From an uncultured Helicobacter sp. (GTDB lineage Bacteria; Campylobacterota; Campylobacteria; Campylobacterales; Helicobacteraceae), in contig CALVBL010000006.1 in NCBI GenBank assembly GCA_944325775.1, positions 1 to 64,000 on the forward strand: DNA of 64,000 bases. The letters are read 5' to 3'. Shown in pieces: positions 17,999-26,242 of the stretch. The notes under the pieces were generated by a model, which was not told where the DNA came from, ran no database searches, and saw nothing but the letters and a program-made list of their open reading frames with translations. Made by a program: the position numbers and the translations under genes. The stretch's first letter is position 1. Each line of letters opens with the position of its first letter.

Positions 17999-18412
17999 AT
18001 GCAATTCACACTCACACAAGAGCATTTAGAGCCACTTTGTGCGCACTTAGATTCATTATTTCAAGAGCATAAGCACATTTTTTTCTTGCTCAATGGCGAT
18101 CTAGGCAGCGGCAAGACCACGCTTGTGCGCGCGTTTGTGCGCTATGTGTATCACACCGATGAAGTGACCTCACCCACATTTAGTATTTCGCAGGATTATA
18201 ACGATGTGTTTCATTATGATTTTTATCAAAAAGAATACAACCACCTGCTAGAAATGGGCTTTATCGAGCTTTTTGATCGCAAGGGCGTGCATTTCATAGA
18301 GTGGGCAAACACCAGTCTCAAAGAGCTATTAAAAAAGTGTAATTTTTGCGTGATGAGTATCGACATACAGCCATTAGATTCAGGAGAAAGGGAGTATAAA
18401 ATCAGCCAATGA
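17999..18412 (+). CDS. tsaE: tRNA threonylcarbamoyladenosine biosynthesis ATPase TsaE
   Basis: TsaE is the ATPase partner of TsaB and TsaD in making t6A37 on ANN-decoding tRNAs. The 137-residue length is typical. The P-loop is NGDLGSGKTTLVR, followed by SPTFSI and the HYDFYQ segment near residue 80. AAGGAGG precedes the ATG strongly, and the stop overlaps the lptB ATG (ATGA). Confidence 0.93.
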   Translation: MQFTLTQEHLEPLCAHLDSLFQEHKHIFFLLNGDLGSGKTTLVRAFVRYVYHTDEVTSPTFSISQDYNDVFHYDFYQKEYNHLLEMGFIELFDRKGVHFIEWANTSLKELLKKCNFCVMSIDIQPLDSGEREYKISQ

Positions 18413-19131
18413 ACAAGCTAGAAGCACGCAATCTAAGCAAGCAAATCAAAAAAACAAAAATCGTCAATGACATCTCGCTAGAAGTCAATAGTAAAGAAGT
18501 CGTAGGGCTACTAGGACCAAATGGTGCAGGCAAAACCACGACATTTTATATGATATGCGGGCTTTTGCACCCAAGCTCTGGATCGGTGTATCTCAATGGA
18601 CACGACATCACCAAACTCCCGCTACACGCGCGCTCAAATATGGGCATAGGCTACCTCCCTCAAGAGTCAAGTATCTTCAAAGACCTAAGCGTGGAAGAAA
18701 ACCTTATGCTAGCCGCCGAAGCAAGTATCACAAGCACCAAAGAGCGCAAAATCCGCATAGAAAAAATGCTTGAGGAATTTAACATCGAGCCAATCCGCGC
18801 TAGAAAGGGCGTGAGCCTAAGCGGTGGGGAACGCCGACGCGTAGAGATCGCTCGCGCACTTGTCAAAAATCCTAAATTCGTGCTGCTTGATGAGCCATTT
18901 GCCGGGGTGGATCCCAAGGCAGTGGTGGATATACAAAACATCATCTTAAAACTCATAGAACTTGATATCGGCGTGCTTATCACCGATCACAATGTGCGCG
19001 AAACACTATCAGTCTGCCACAGAAGCTATGTGATCAAAAGCGGCACGCTCCTAGCTAGCGGCAACGCACAGGAAATCTACCAAAACACACTCGTGCGCAA
19101 ATACTACTTAGGAGAGCATTTCAAAGTATGA
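18409..19131 (+). CDS. lptB: LPS export ABC transporter ATPase LptB
   Basis: LptB powers LPS extraction from the inner membrane with LptF/LptG. The 240-residue protein shows Walker A GPNGAGKTT near residue 36, signature LSGGERRRVEIAR, Walker B FVLLDEPFAGVDP and the H-loop ITDHNVRE. The ERRR variant of the signature helix is typical of LptB. It is translationally coupled on both sides (ATGA with tsaE and with rpoN), an arrangement also found in other Gram-negative bacteria. Confidence 0.94.
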   Translation: MNKLEARNLSKQIKKTKIVNDISLEVNSKEVVGLLGPNGAGKTTTFYMICGLLHPSSGSVYLNGHDITKLPLHARSNMGIGYLPQESSIFKDLSVEENLMLAAEASITSTKERKIRIEKMLEEFNIEPIRARKGVSLSGGERRRVEIARALVKNPKFVLLDEPFAGVDPKAVVDIQNIILKLIELDIGVLITDHNVRETLSVCHRSYVIKSGTLLASGNAQEIYQNTLVRKYYLGEHFKV

Positions 19132-20465
19132 ACGCAAAAGCAAGCATAGGAGGGCGACTACGCACCAATATCGCGATTAAGCCAAAGCTATCAGCGACCT
19201 TAAAAAACTGGCTGCCTATCTTGCAAAGTGGGGCAGATAGTATCGAAGAGATTGTGCAGGAGTTTGCTCAAGAAAATCCCTATGTGCAAATAGAGAGCCA
19301 ACGCACACAGAATCTCCCGCACAAAACTCCCAAAACACTCTCGCAAAAAAACTCTATCACTGATAAGATAGAATCTCTAAGTATCAGCACACAAGACCTC
19401 TATGAGAATTTGCTCGATCAAATATCTCCGCGCCTTTTCCCTAGTCAGACCTCCCAGCGCATCGCCCATCATATCATAGAAAATATCAATGATGAGGGGT
19501 ATTTGGAAGGTGAGATCACAGAGCTTGCGGCAGAAGTGGGCGTGAGCGTGGAGGAGTTTGAGAGAGTGCGCGCGCGGTTTGTGTATCTAGAGCCATGCGG
19601 TATAGGTGCGCGCGATATGAGAGAATCTCTACTCTTCCAGCTCCAAGATAGCGATCTTGATGATCAAGCCTTTGAACTAGGAGCGCAGATCATCAAAGAC
19701 CTCCAAAACCACGCCGCACACAAATCCCACCCACTCTATGAAGAAGTGATGCGCACGATCAAGCGATTTAAAAACCCACCCACTTGCGATTTTGGGATAA
19801 AAGTCCCAGAGGTGATTCCTGATATTTTTATTTTTGAGAGACTTAAAGAAGATTCACTCCAGCACACCTATGAGCTTGAAGTGCGCGTGAATGATATGTA
19901 TTACCCAAAAATCATCATAGAGCACCAAGAGCTAGCTAACAAAGACACAAAGACACTAACTGAAGCACAAAAGCAAGCTCAAGACTTCGTCAAAACCAAA
20001 CTCAAAGAGGCAAAAGACCTCGTCGATGCACTCGATATGCGCAAAGCCACGATCCTAAAGATCGCCATCGCACTGCGTGAGAATCAGTATGATTTTTTTA
20101 TGGGTGGAGAGATACGCCCGATGAAGCTAAAAGACATCGCCCAAGATCTAGGATACGCACCCAGCACGATCTCGCGCGCTATTGCCAACAAATACCTAGA
20201 ATGCGATCGGGGGATTTTCCCCATTAAGAGCTTTTTCACCGCTGCAGTGGATGGCGACACTTCTAATGCCTCTATCAAGGACTTTATCCTCGATCTAGTC
20301 AAAAACGAAAACAAAAAAAAGCCTCTAAGTGATGTGAGAATCTTAAAAAGCGTGGAGGAGAAATTCGGGGTCAAAATGGTGCGCCGCACGATCACCAAAT
20401 ATCGCCAACAGCTCAACATCGCCAGCTCCAGCGAGCGAAAACGGCTCTATGAGATGAGCATATAA
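19128..20465 (+). CDS. rpoN: RNA polymerase sigma-54 factor
   Basis: Sigma-54 directs class-2 flagellar gene transcription in Helicobacter. The 445-residue protein has a shortened N-terminal activator region (LKNWLPILQSGADSIEEIVQEFAQENPYV), the core-binding domain, the helix-turn-helix (LKDIAQDLGYAPSTISRAI) and a C-terminal RpoN box (VRRTITKYRQQLNI, a variant of ARRTVAKYRE). The ATG overlaps the lptB stop by four bases. Confidence 0.94.
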   Translation: MNAKASIGGRLRTNIAIKPKLSATLKNWLPILQSGADSIEEIVQEFAQENPYVQIESQRTQNLPHKTPKTLSQKNSITDKIESLSISTQDLYENLLDQISPRLFPSQTSQRIAHHIIENINDEGYLEGEITELAAEVGVSVEEFERVRARFVYLEPCGIGARDMRESLLFQLQDSDLDDQAFELGAQIIKDLQNHAAHKSHPLYEEVMRTIKRFKNPPTCDFGIKVPEVIPDIFIFERLKEDSLQHTYELEVRVNDMYYPKIIIEHQELANKDTKTLTEAQKQAQDFVKTKLKEAKDLVDALDMRKATILKIAIALRENQYDFFMGGEIRPMKLKDIAQDLGYAPSTISRAIANKYLECDRGIFPIKSFFTAAVDGDTSNASIKDFILDLVKNENKKKPLSDVRILKSVEEKFGVKMVRRTITKYRQQLNIASSSERKRLYEMSI

Positions 20466-20521
20466 GCCAAAACTTAGCCAATATACGCCATAATGTAGGC
20501 ATTTAGCTCAAAGGAATGATG

Positions 20522-21778
20522 ATGTCGTTTAAGTCTTTTGTCCGCAATAATCCCGTGTATAAGCACTATATCCTACCGCTACGCCAAAAATACAATGCCT
20601 ACATAGAATCTAAGCTCGATGATGAGGCGTATTTCATACGCAGGCATAAAAAAATCTTTGGCTACACGCCGGATTTTAAAAACCCACAGACCTTTAACGA
20701 AAAAATCGTGCATAGAATCCTCTATGATAGAAACCCCATCTACACCGCACTCGCTGATAAACTCAAAGCCAGAATCTACATCGCCGCGAAGCTACAGGAT
20801 TTAGCCAATAAAGGGGGGGGGCATAGTGAGCATAATGATATAACAAACATAGATTCTACAAAATCCGCAGGATCCACAAATCACGTGCAGCACGCAAAAA
20901 TAGCACAGCGGTTCCAAGCCCTCGCTAACTCTCCGACATTTTTAGATTCTCATTCCTCATCACCTTTGTTCGCGCCAATCGATAGTTTGAGCGAGATTCT
21001 CTTTGAGACCAATATCTGTCCGTTTTTGCCCAAGCTCTATGGGATCTATAAGCGCGTGGAAGATATTGATTTTAGCACCCTGCCGCACTCTTTTGTGCTT
21101 AAGACCAATCACGATGGCGGTGGCGTAGTCATCGTGCCGGACAAAGAAGCGTTTTTGGGAGATTCTAAGGTTTTTGGCGAGGCGATGACAAAGCTCACAA
21201 AACACCTCAATACGAACTTTTACACGCTTTTTAGAGAATACCATTACAAAGATATTGAGCCTAGGGTTTTCGCCGAGGAGCTACTAGGAGAAAATACGCA
21301 ATCCACCCAAACCCAAGATCTAGATTCCAAAAAGATTGAAAAGAGCGATTTTCATAAATCCTTATCCCAGAATCTCACCCCAAATGATACACAAGATTCT
21401 ATGTCATTCAAAGTCCCTGATGATTATAAGATTAACCAATATTTTGAGCAGACATTTTTTATCGAGGTAGATTCTAATCGGTTTGGTAGCAACCATACTC
21501 GTGCCATGTTTGATGAAAATTTTCATAAGCTACCATTTCAATATAGTGCTGCCAACCTAGCTATCACACCATACACACAAATACCACGCAATTCCCACGC
21601 ACTTTTGGTAGTTTCAAAAACTCTTGCCAAGCCATTAGGATATGTGCGGGTGGATTTGTATAGTGTCGATAATGCCGTGTATGTGGGGGAGCTGACTTTC
21701 ACGCCAGCAGGAGGGACGAGTAGATTCTATCCGTCACGATATGACAGAATCTATGGGGATTTGATGCGATCACTATAG
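20522..21778 (+). CDS. Phase-variable ATP-grasp (TupA-like) surface-glycan enzyme, expressed copy A
   Basis: A 418-residue ATP-grasp family protein resembling TupA-type enzymes, which are usually found in polysaccharide gene clusters. The N-terminal NPQTFNEKIVHRILYDRNPIYTALADK segment and the C-terminal YVRVDLY ... VGELTFTPAGGTSRFYP ATP/metal-binding region are family traits. A G9 tract at 20813-20821 lies within codon 98-101 and is in frame, so the gene is ON in this sequence. Residues about 272-303 are encoded by the 94-bp block shared with cassettes B, D and E downstream. The third ATG at 20522 has AAGGA six bases upstream. The specific ligase reaction is unknown. Confidence 0.75.
   Translation: MSFKSFVRNNPVYKHYILPLRQKYNAYIESKLDDEAYFIRRHKKIFGYTPDFKNPQTFNEKIVHRILYDRNPIYTALADKLKARIYIAAKLQDLANKGGGHSEHNDITNIDSTKSAGSTNHVQHAKIAQRFQALANSPTFLDSHSSSPLFAPIDSLSEILFETNICPFLPKLYGIYKRVEDIDFSTLPHSFVLKTNHDGGGVVIVPDKEAFLGDSKVFGEAMTKLTKHLNTNFYTLFREYHYKDIEPRVFAEELLGENTQSTQTQDLDSKKIEKSDFHKSLSQNLTPNDTQDSMSFKVPDDYKINQYFEQTFFIEVDSNRFGSNHTRAMFDENFHKLPFQYSAANLAITPYTQIPRNSHALLVVSKTLAKPLGYVRVDLYSVDNAVYVGELTFTPAGGTSRFYPSRYDRIYGDLMRSL
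20813..20821 (+). repeat. Poly-G9 tract in ATP-grasp gene (ON)
   Basis: Nine consecutive G residues read as three glycine codons (NKGGGHSE). Gain or loss of one G would shift frame and truncate the protein. Such tracts are the classic slipped-strand contingency loci of Campylobacter and Helicobacter. Confidence 0.85.
21320..21429 (+). repeat. Conserved cassette-junction block, copy A
   Basis: The 94 bp from TTGAAAAGAGCG (21336) to TGATTATAA (21429) recur almost perfectly at 25412-25505 and, inverted, at 26214-26307. A shortened form is at 22527. Homology to copy E extends left to CTAGATTCC at 21320. The block separates the invariant N-terminal half from the variable C-terminal half of the ATP-grasp protein. 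Confidence 0.88.
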
Positions 21779-21862
21779 ACACATAGAAAACACAATCCCT
21801 TGTAGAATCTAAGCCATCACATCGTATTACAGAATCTATGCGGAATTTTATATTATATTTAC

Positions 21863-21906
21863 ATATAAAAGCATAGTATTATCATACTTATACTATACTT
21901 TTATAT
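21863..21906 (+). promoter_or_regulatory. 16-bp inverted repeat operator for the RelB/YoeB pair
   Basis: ATATAAAAGCATAGTA (21863-21878) and TACTATACTTTTATAT (21891-21906) are inverted repeats with one mismatch and a 12-bp spacer. They sit 22 bp upstream of the antitoxin ATG and overlap likely -10 sequences (TATACT). RelB-type antitoxins with their toxin commonly bind such sites to repress the operon, so autoregulation is inferred. Confidence 0.65.
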
Positions 21907-21927
21907 ATTTTATCACAAGGAAACACT

Positions 21928-22209
21928 ATGGCTACGACACTTATGCAGATTCGACTTGATAAAAATCTCAAAAAAGATGCTGACTTGCTATTTCAAAATC
22001 TGGGGCTAGACACTACCACAGCAGTGCGTATGTTTCTCAAAGCCTCATTGCAAAAGCAGGGATTGCCCTTTAAGGTGCAGCACAAAAGCAAGGCAGCATA
22101 TAAAGAGGAGGAGGCATTTTATAGTCCCAAAAATGTGGCAATCCTCCTAGAAGGATACAAGAAGCTCCAAAATGGCGAGGGTGCCATCAAGGAACTCTTT
22201 GATGAATAA
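21928..22209 (+). CDS. RelB/DinJ-family antitoxin
   Basis: A 93-residue antitoxin. The N-terminal ribbon-helix-helix (TLMQIRLDKNLKKDADLLFQ, then LGLDTTTAVRMFLKASLQ) is the RelB/DinJ DNA-binding fold. The acidic C-terminal part (ILLEGYKKLQNGEGAIKELFDE) would wrap the toxin. AAGGA lies six bases upstream of the ATG. The stop overlaps the toxin start by 8 bp, which couples their synthesis. The pair sits between the expressed ATP-grasp gene and the first silent cassette. Confidence 0.85.
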   Translation: MATTLMQIRLDKNLKKDADLLFQNLGLDTTTAVRMFLKASLQKQGLPFKVQHKSKAAYKEEEAFYSPKNVAILLEGYKKLQNGEGAIKELFDE

Positions 22210-22468
22210 GGTTTTTTGCGACACGGCATGGGAGCAATACTGCTATTGGCAGGAGTATGACAAAAAGATTCTCAAAAAGATTAATACTCTACTCAAAGAC
22301 ATTGAGCGAAATGGTGCGCTCAATGGACTTGGCAAGCCAGAAGCCCTAAGGGGCGACCTCAATGGTCTATGCTCGCGACGCATTAATGCTGAACATAGGC
22401 TTGTGTATTATACCGATACTGCAAATATCTATGTGGTGGCGTGCAAGACACACTATGGTGAGCAATGA
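22202..22468 (+). CDS. YoeB/Txe-family toxin endoribonuclease
   Basis: An 88-residue RelE-superfamily toxin, which cuts mRNA in the ribosomal A site. Family features are the WEQYCYWQEYDKKILKKINTLLKDIERN start, GLGKPEALRGDLNGLCSRRIN in the middle and HRLVYYTD ... VVACKTHY at the end. The catalytic Glu, Arg, His and Tyr equivalents appear present. The ATG is inside the antitoxin's last codons (ATGAATAA). Confidence 0.87.
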   Translation: MNKVFCDTAWEQYCYWQEYDKKILKKINTLLKDIERNGALNGLGKPEALRGDLNGLCSRRINAEHRLVYYTDTANIYVVACKTHYGEQ

Positions 22469-22526
22469 CACAAATATTTGCTAAAATCTTTATAAAACAA
22501 TCAAAAATCCCCACTCCTAAGCCACT

Positions 22527-22966
22527 TTGAAAAGAGCGATTTTCATAAATCCTTCACGCTTTTGTGTGATTATAGGTTTCATTGTTTTAGCTCACAGATT
22601 GGCTTCATACAAGTTGCTAATCCCACACACACGCACAATAATCTTTTCACACCACATTGGCAACCACTACCCGTAACCTATCTCAATGCCCCAAGTACAG
22701 AATCTATCCCCAAACCGTGTATGCTAGATTCTATGATTGAGATTGCACGACATCTATCCCATACGATACCTTATATGCGTGTGGATCTCTACTATATCAG
22801 TGAGCAAAATATCCCAAAAATCTCTGTTGGTGAACTTACCTTTACCTCAAATGGTGGTGGTGCGCGTTTTAGCCCAGAGCATTGGGATAGAGAATTTGGG
22901 AAATTATGGAATCTACCACACATTGACACTAGAGTAAATAGTCACAATCCTATGTCCAAAATATAG
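22527..22966 (+). pseudogene. Silent ATP-grasp C-terminal cassette B
   Basis: The cassette opens with the first 28 bp of the junction block (TTGAAAAGAGCG..., 22527-22554), then lacks about 60 bp of it. It continues with an ATP-grasp C-terminal half read to 22966, with FHCF ... PLPVTYLN, MIEIARHL, MRVDLYYIS and VGELTFTSNGGGARFSPEHWDREFGKLW. These motifs align with the C-terminal half of the gene at 20522. There is no N-terminal domain or ribosome site, so it cannot make an active enzyme by itself. It may be a donor for recombination or a decaying duplicate. Confidence 0.75.
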
Positions 22967-22988
22967 AATTCATCATTTAGAGATTACA

Positions 22989-24317
22989 ATGCGATATTCC
23001 AGCGCGACTATATTTTTTCTCTGTCTTGGATGCATTATCGGGTGGGGAGCCTTTGTCCTGCCTCACACGCTTTTTTTATCAAAAATCGGGCTATTAAACT
23101 CTCTCATAGGTTTAAGTCTAGGGGCGATACTCATAGGACTTGTCGCTAAAGATTATATGTTTTTGCTAGCGAGATTCCCACAAGTTGGCGGGGAATTTCT
23201 CTTTGCGCTTCGTATTTTTGGGAGGACACATGCCTTTATTTGCGGGTGGTTTTTGAGCCTTGCATATCTGTGTATTATCCCTCTTAATGCCACTGCCTTG
23301 CCTCTCCTTGCTCACGCCTTTGGGCTAGAGCCACACATCGCTTTATATAGTGTAGATTCACATCTCATCTATGCTGAGAATATAGTCATAAGCCTTGTAG
23401 CTGTGATCATAGCCTGTGTGGTCAATCTCTATAGCATCCGCTATGTCTTTGTATTGCAAAAAGCTCTCATAATCCTCTTAGTGGGGAGTGTGTATTTCTT
23501 TTTTCTCATGATGAGTTTTAGTGAGCAATCTTTGATAAATCTTTCAGGTTATATAGATTCTCAAAGTCTTGGTATCGCGGGTATTTTAGTGGTGGTGGCA
23601 TTGGCACCTTGGCTTTATGTGGGCTTTGATTGTGGTGTGCAGATTATCCAAGATGTGCATAATAATCCACGAAAAATCACACTTTTTACCATAGGGGCTA
23701 TCGTAGCTGGATTTTTGCTTTATGTCTTTGTTTTGCTTTTTACCGCTTATGGTGTGTGTCTTGAGACTTTGCACTCTAGTGATACTACCTTTTGGGCAAG
23801 TTTAGAGAGTGTGCGAGGGCATTTTGGGACATTTGGTGGTATTGTGCTGGCTCTTGGTGTGCTTGGGGCAATTGCTAGTGGTATTAATGGCTTTTTTATT
23901 ACGACCACTAAAGTCCTCTATGCAATGAGTTTGCACGAGATTTTTCCCGCTGCAATGCTTACACAAAATCGCTTTGGCATTCCATATAAAATCATTGGTT
24001 TTGTGGCAGTGGCGTCTTGTATTTTGCCATTTTTTGGAAGAGATGGGCTGCTGTATGTCGTGGATATGTCAAGCGTGGGGATTGTCGTGGCATTTTTGTA
24101 TGTGAGTGTGATAGCCTTTGTGGTAAAAAGGCGAGAATCTAAGCGTACAAGCTACTTGTCTATGTGTAATATCCTCATTAGCAGTGTGTTTCTTGCACTG
24201 CTCTTTTTGCCATTTTCTCCAGCAGCCCTCAAGCCCCCATCGCTCATAGCCTTAGGGATTTGGTGTGTATGCGGGATAGTATTTTTTGGCTATGCTATGC
24301 GAAAAGACAAAACATAA
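22989..24317 (+). CDS. APC-superfamily amino acid/polyamine permease
   Basis: A 442-residue integral membrane protein with about twelve hydrophobic helices. The first helix contains GCIIGWGAFVLP, matching the glycine-rich substrate-binding break of APC transporters. The PQVGGEFLFALRIFGRTHAFICGW segment in helix 2-3 and the NGFFITTTKVLYAMS region are also family-like. The substrate is not evident. No good Shine-Dalgarno precedes the ATG. It lies between ATP-grasp cassettes B and C, so its presence in the variable region may reflect a moved block (inference). Confidence 0.78.
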   Translation: MRYSSATIFFLCLGCIIGWGAFVLPHTLFLSKIGLLNSLIGLSLGAILIGLVAKDYMFLLARFPQVGGEFLFALRIFGRTHAFICGWFLSLAYLCIIPLNATALPLLAHAFGLEPHIALYSVDSHLIYAENIVISLVAVIIACVVNLYSIRYVFVLQKALIILLVGSVYFFFLMMSFSEQSLINLSGYIDSQSLGIAGILVVVALAPWLYVGFDCGVQIIQDVHNNPRKITLFTIGAIVAGFLLYVFVLLFTAYGVCLETLHSSDTTFWASLESVRGHFGTFGGIVLALGVLGAIASGINGFFITTTKVLYAMSLHEIFPAAMLTQNRFGIPYKIIGFVAVASCILPFFGRDGLLYVVDMSSVGIVVAFLYVSVIAFVVKRRESKRTSYLSMCNILISSVFLALLFLPFSPAALKPPSLIALGIWCVCGIVFFGYAMRKDKT

Positions 24318-24500
24318 TTTAATTGCGTATGCAGCTTACTTTTTAGCTCTTGTAGCGCACTTGCAGGGGCTAGAGAAGTGATACACACGATTCCGAAAAA
24401 CCACGCCAAATATCCTAAGCTAAAACTTCAAATGTCCTAATTGTTCCTTCAACTCGTCTATCTTTGCCATAGTGCAATCATACATACAAAATACAGATTC
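24318..24500 (-). pseudogene. Decayed duplicate of the small membrane-protein pair
   Basis: On the minus strand, ATG at 24470 starts MAKIDELKEQLGHLKF followed by a stop. The next part (24330-24420) resembles the 30-residue protein at 24929-25021 (GIVCITSLAPASALQELKS versus GIACIASLALKAALRELKK). Upstream of the ATG, AGTGCAATCATA and TTGCTAAGTTT repeat the sequence before the intact gene at 25273. An internal deletion has fused the start of the first gene to the second. Confidence 0.7.
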
Positions 24501-24581
24501 CTTGCTAAGTTTTACACTTACAGACACAAAACCCCAGCAAAATCACTTCATTTCCCTTTGTTTTATTGCCATAATATCCGT

Positions 24582-24750
24582 TCATTCGTTGGTGGCTCCT
24601 TGTACCACCGCTATATGCTTTCTGATATCCTTATCAAATAAATCCAAGCAATCATCTAAAAACATCTCAATCTCATCAGGCATCACACCAAAATAAAAAT
24701 CCTTATCGTTTATTTTGATGATAGTTGTGATTCTAGGTGCGCTTGTGGTG
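24582..24750 (-). pseudogene. 3' remnant of an unidentified gene
   Basis: The minus strand reads IIKINDKDFYFGVMPDEIEMFLDDCLDLFDKDIRKHIAVVQGATNE and stops at 24582. The composition is protein-like (acidic, balanced), but the upstream side runs into cassette C at about 24756. There is no start with a ribosome site. I do not recognise the family. Confidence 0.35.
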
Positions 24751-24755
24751 ATTGC

Positions 24756-24900
24756 TAAAACTCTTGCCAAGTCATTGGGTTATGTGCGGGTGGATTTGTA
24801 TAATGTCGATAATGCCGTGTATGTAGGGGAGCTGACTTTCACGCCAGTAGGGGGCACGCGTAGATTCTATCCAGCGCGATAGAATCTATGGGGACTTTAA
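24756..24900 (+). pseudogene. Silent ATP-grasp C-terminal cassette C (short, near-identical to the expressed gene)
   Basis: From AAAACTCTTGCCAAG onward this stretch is nearly identical to 21620-21765 of the expressed gene (YVRVDLYNVDNAVYVGELTFTPVGGTRRFYP). It then ends early at a TAG created by loss of the stretch before the final residues. It lacks the junction block and everything upstream. High identity suggests a recent copy or ongoing gene conversion with copy A. Confidence 0.75.
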
Positions 24901-24928
24901 GAGGCCTTAGCGCTACTTATCAATAATC

Positions 24929-25021
24929 CTACTTCTTTAGCTCTCTTAGCGCAGCTTTCAGAGCCAAGGACGCTATGCACGCAATACCGACAAAAATCAC
25001 ACCAAATACGATATATTCCAT
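24929..25021 (-). CDS. 30-aa single-pass membrane protein
   Basis: This small gene encodes MEYIVFGVIFVGIACIASLA followed by LKAALRELKK. It is one hydrophobic helix with a basic cytoplasmic-type end. A near-ideal AAAGGAGG lies before the ATG at 25021. It follows the 76-residue membrane protein on the same strand, 21 bp apart. The pair is duplicated in decayed form at 24318-24500, which supports it being a real unit. The function is unknown; tiny hydrophobic proteins can be toxins or transporter subunits, but nothing here decides. Confidence 0.6.
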   Translation of the reverse strand: MEYIVFGVIFVGIACIASLALKAALRELKK

Positions 25022-25042
25022 AAAACCTCCTTTGTTATTCTG

Positions 25043-25273
25043 TTATTCTATTTTTCCTATCTCTTTACATTTTTTGTCTATTGCCTTGTTGATAAAAAAT
25101 GCAATGACGACACAAAAACACAAGAGCACCAAAGCACCGATGATAAGCCAAGTCTCTACTTTTTGGTAATTTGTAATGCTCCAGCCAGCTATCGCAAGGA
25201 ATGTCGCTACCACGATTCCAAGCCAAAAGCGCAACATTGTAAGCCGTTCTTTCAATTCGTCTATCTTTGCCAT
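25043..25273 (-). CDS. 76-aa two-pass membrane protein with N-terminal coiled coil
   Basis: MAKIDELKERLTMLRFWLG begins with a short amphipathic/coiled segment. Two transmembrane helices follow, about residues 16-33 and 41-62, and then a Lys-rich tail. The start at 25273 is supported by conservation of the same start in the decayed copy at 24470. No strong ribosome site is visible. I do not recognise a named family. It is followed by the 30-residue membrane protein. Confidence 0.6.
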   Translation of the reverse strand: MAKIDELKERLTMLRFWLGIVVATFLAIAGWSITNYQKVETWLIIGALVLLCFCVVIAFFINKAIDKKCKEIGKIE

Positions 25274-25306
25274 AGTGCAATCATAGCACAAAACATAAAT
25301 GTTCTT

Positions 25307-25405
25307 GCTAAGTTTCTTTGGTCTAGTTCGGATTTAGGGCAAAAGGCTGTAAATTCTTTTCTTGATTTTATAAAAGACATAGACCCATATTTTAGCCAAT
25401 TTTAA
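25307..25405 (+). pseudogene. Short 3' gene remnant before cassette D
   Basis: The plus strand reads SSSDLGQKAVNSFLDFIKDI and then DPYFSQF to a stop at 25405, seven bases before the junction block of cassette D. No start is present. It may be the tail of a gene that was broken when cassette D was inserted. Confidence 0.3.
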
Positions 25406-25411
25406 GCTACT

Positions 25412-25532
25412 TTGAAAAGAGCGATTTTCATAAATCTTTATCCCAGAATCTCACCCCAAATGATACACAAGATTCTATGTCATTCAAAGTCCCTGATGAT
25501 TATAAATTCCACTGCTTTGGGGAGGAGGTGTT
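25412..25532 (+). repeat. Junction block, copy D (left arm of a 121-bp inverted repeat)
   Basis: TTGAAAAGAGCG at 25412 through GGAGGTGTT at 25532 is repeated in inverted orientation at 26187-26307 with about one difference. The first 94 bp also match the expressed gene at 21336-21429. Confidence 0.88.
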
Positions 25533-25848
25533 TTCTGAAACCATTATCGATAGAGGTATCGACACGCGATGCACATTTTTTGACACGCAGTGGGAGCCCC
25601 TGCCTGTGAATATCACTTATGATTTTGCTAAGCGGGATATTCTCAAGCCACGATATTTGGACACGATGTATGCGATAGCGAAGCTGTTTTATCAAGATAT
25701 GGGTTATCTTAGGTGCGATTTTTATGTGCTTAGGACACAGGATTTTTATATCGGTGAGCTCACATTTACACCCGGTGGTGGCTGTCTACCTATCAGACCA
25801 CGCGAATACGATAAGTTTTTGGGGAATTTTTGGACACCAAAGGCTTAG
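25477..25848 (+). pseudogene. Silent ATP-grasp C-terminal cassette D
   Basis: Open from an ATG inside the junction block (MSFKVPDDYKFHCFGEEVF) to 25848. It includes the ATP-grasp C-terminal motifs MGYLRCDFYVL and IGELTFTPGGGCLPIRPREYDKFLGNFW. The N-terminal domain is missing. Its ATG has no Shine-Dalgarno, so it is probably not translated alone. It is a complete C-terminal half that would be in frame if joined to the expressed gene through the shared block. Confidence 0.78.
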
Positions 25849-25873
25849 ATTAAAGTATTTTAAAATCTAGAAT

Positions 25874-26242
25874 CTAAACCTTTATTTTCCACAAATCTCC
25901 AAATTTTTTGTCCCATTCTTTTGGACTAAATCGCTCCGTACCCCCGCCGTGTGTGAAAGTAATCTCACCGACTTTTATCACACCATTGATATTATACAAA
26001 TCCACTCGCACACCGCCAAACATACTCCCCAATGCACGGGCAATGCTAGGCATAATCTCGAAATTTTTGGGTTTTTGGGGCGTGTGATTTGGATTTTTGT
26101 AGAGAATCTCAAAAGGCATTTTTTGCCATTTCGCATCAAAAATCGTGCGTGTGTGGTCAGTGAATCTATCCGTATCCACCTGCACGAACACCTCCTCCCC
26201 AAAGCAGTGGAATTTATAATCATCAGGGACTTTGAATGACAT
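25874..26242 (-). pseudogene. Silent ATP-grasp C-terminal cassette E (inverted)
   Basis: The minus strand reads MSFKVPDDYKFHCFGEEVFV, then QVDTDRFTDHTRTIFDAKW, MFGGVRVDLYNI and VGEITFTHGGGTERFSPKEWDKKFGDLW, ending at 25874. It is a complete and well-conserved C-terminal half, the one closest to standard TupA-like proteins, facing cassette D. The junction block precedes it. Recombination with the block in the expressed gene would require inversion of the intervening 4.9 kb. Confidence 0.8.
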
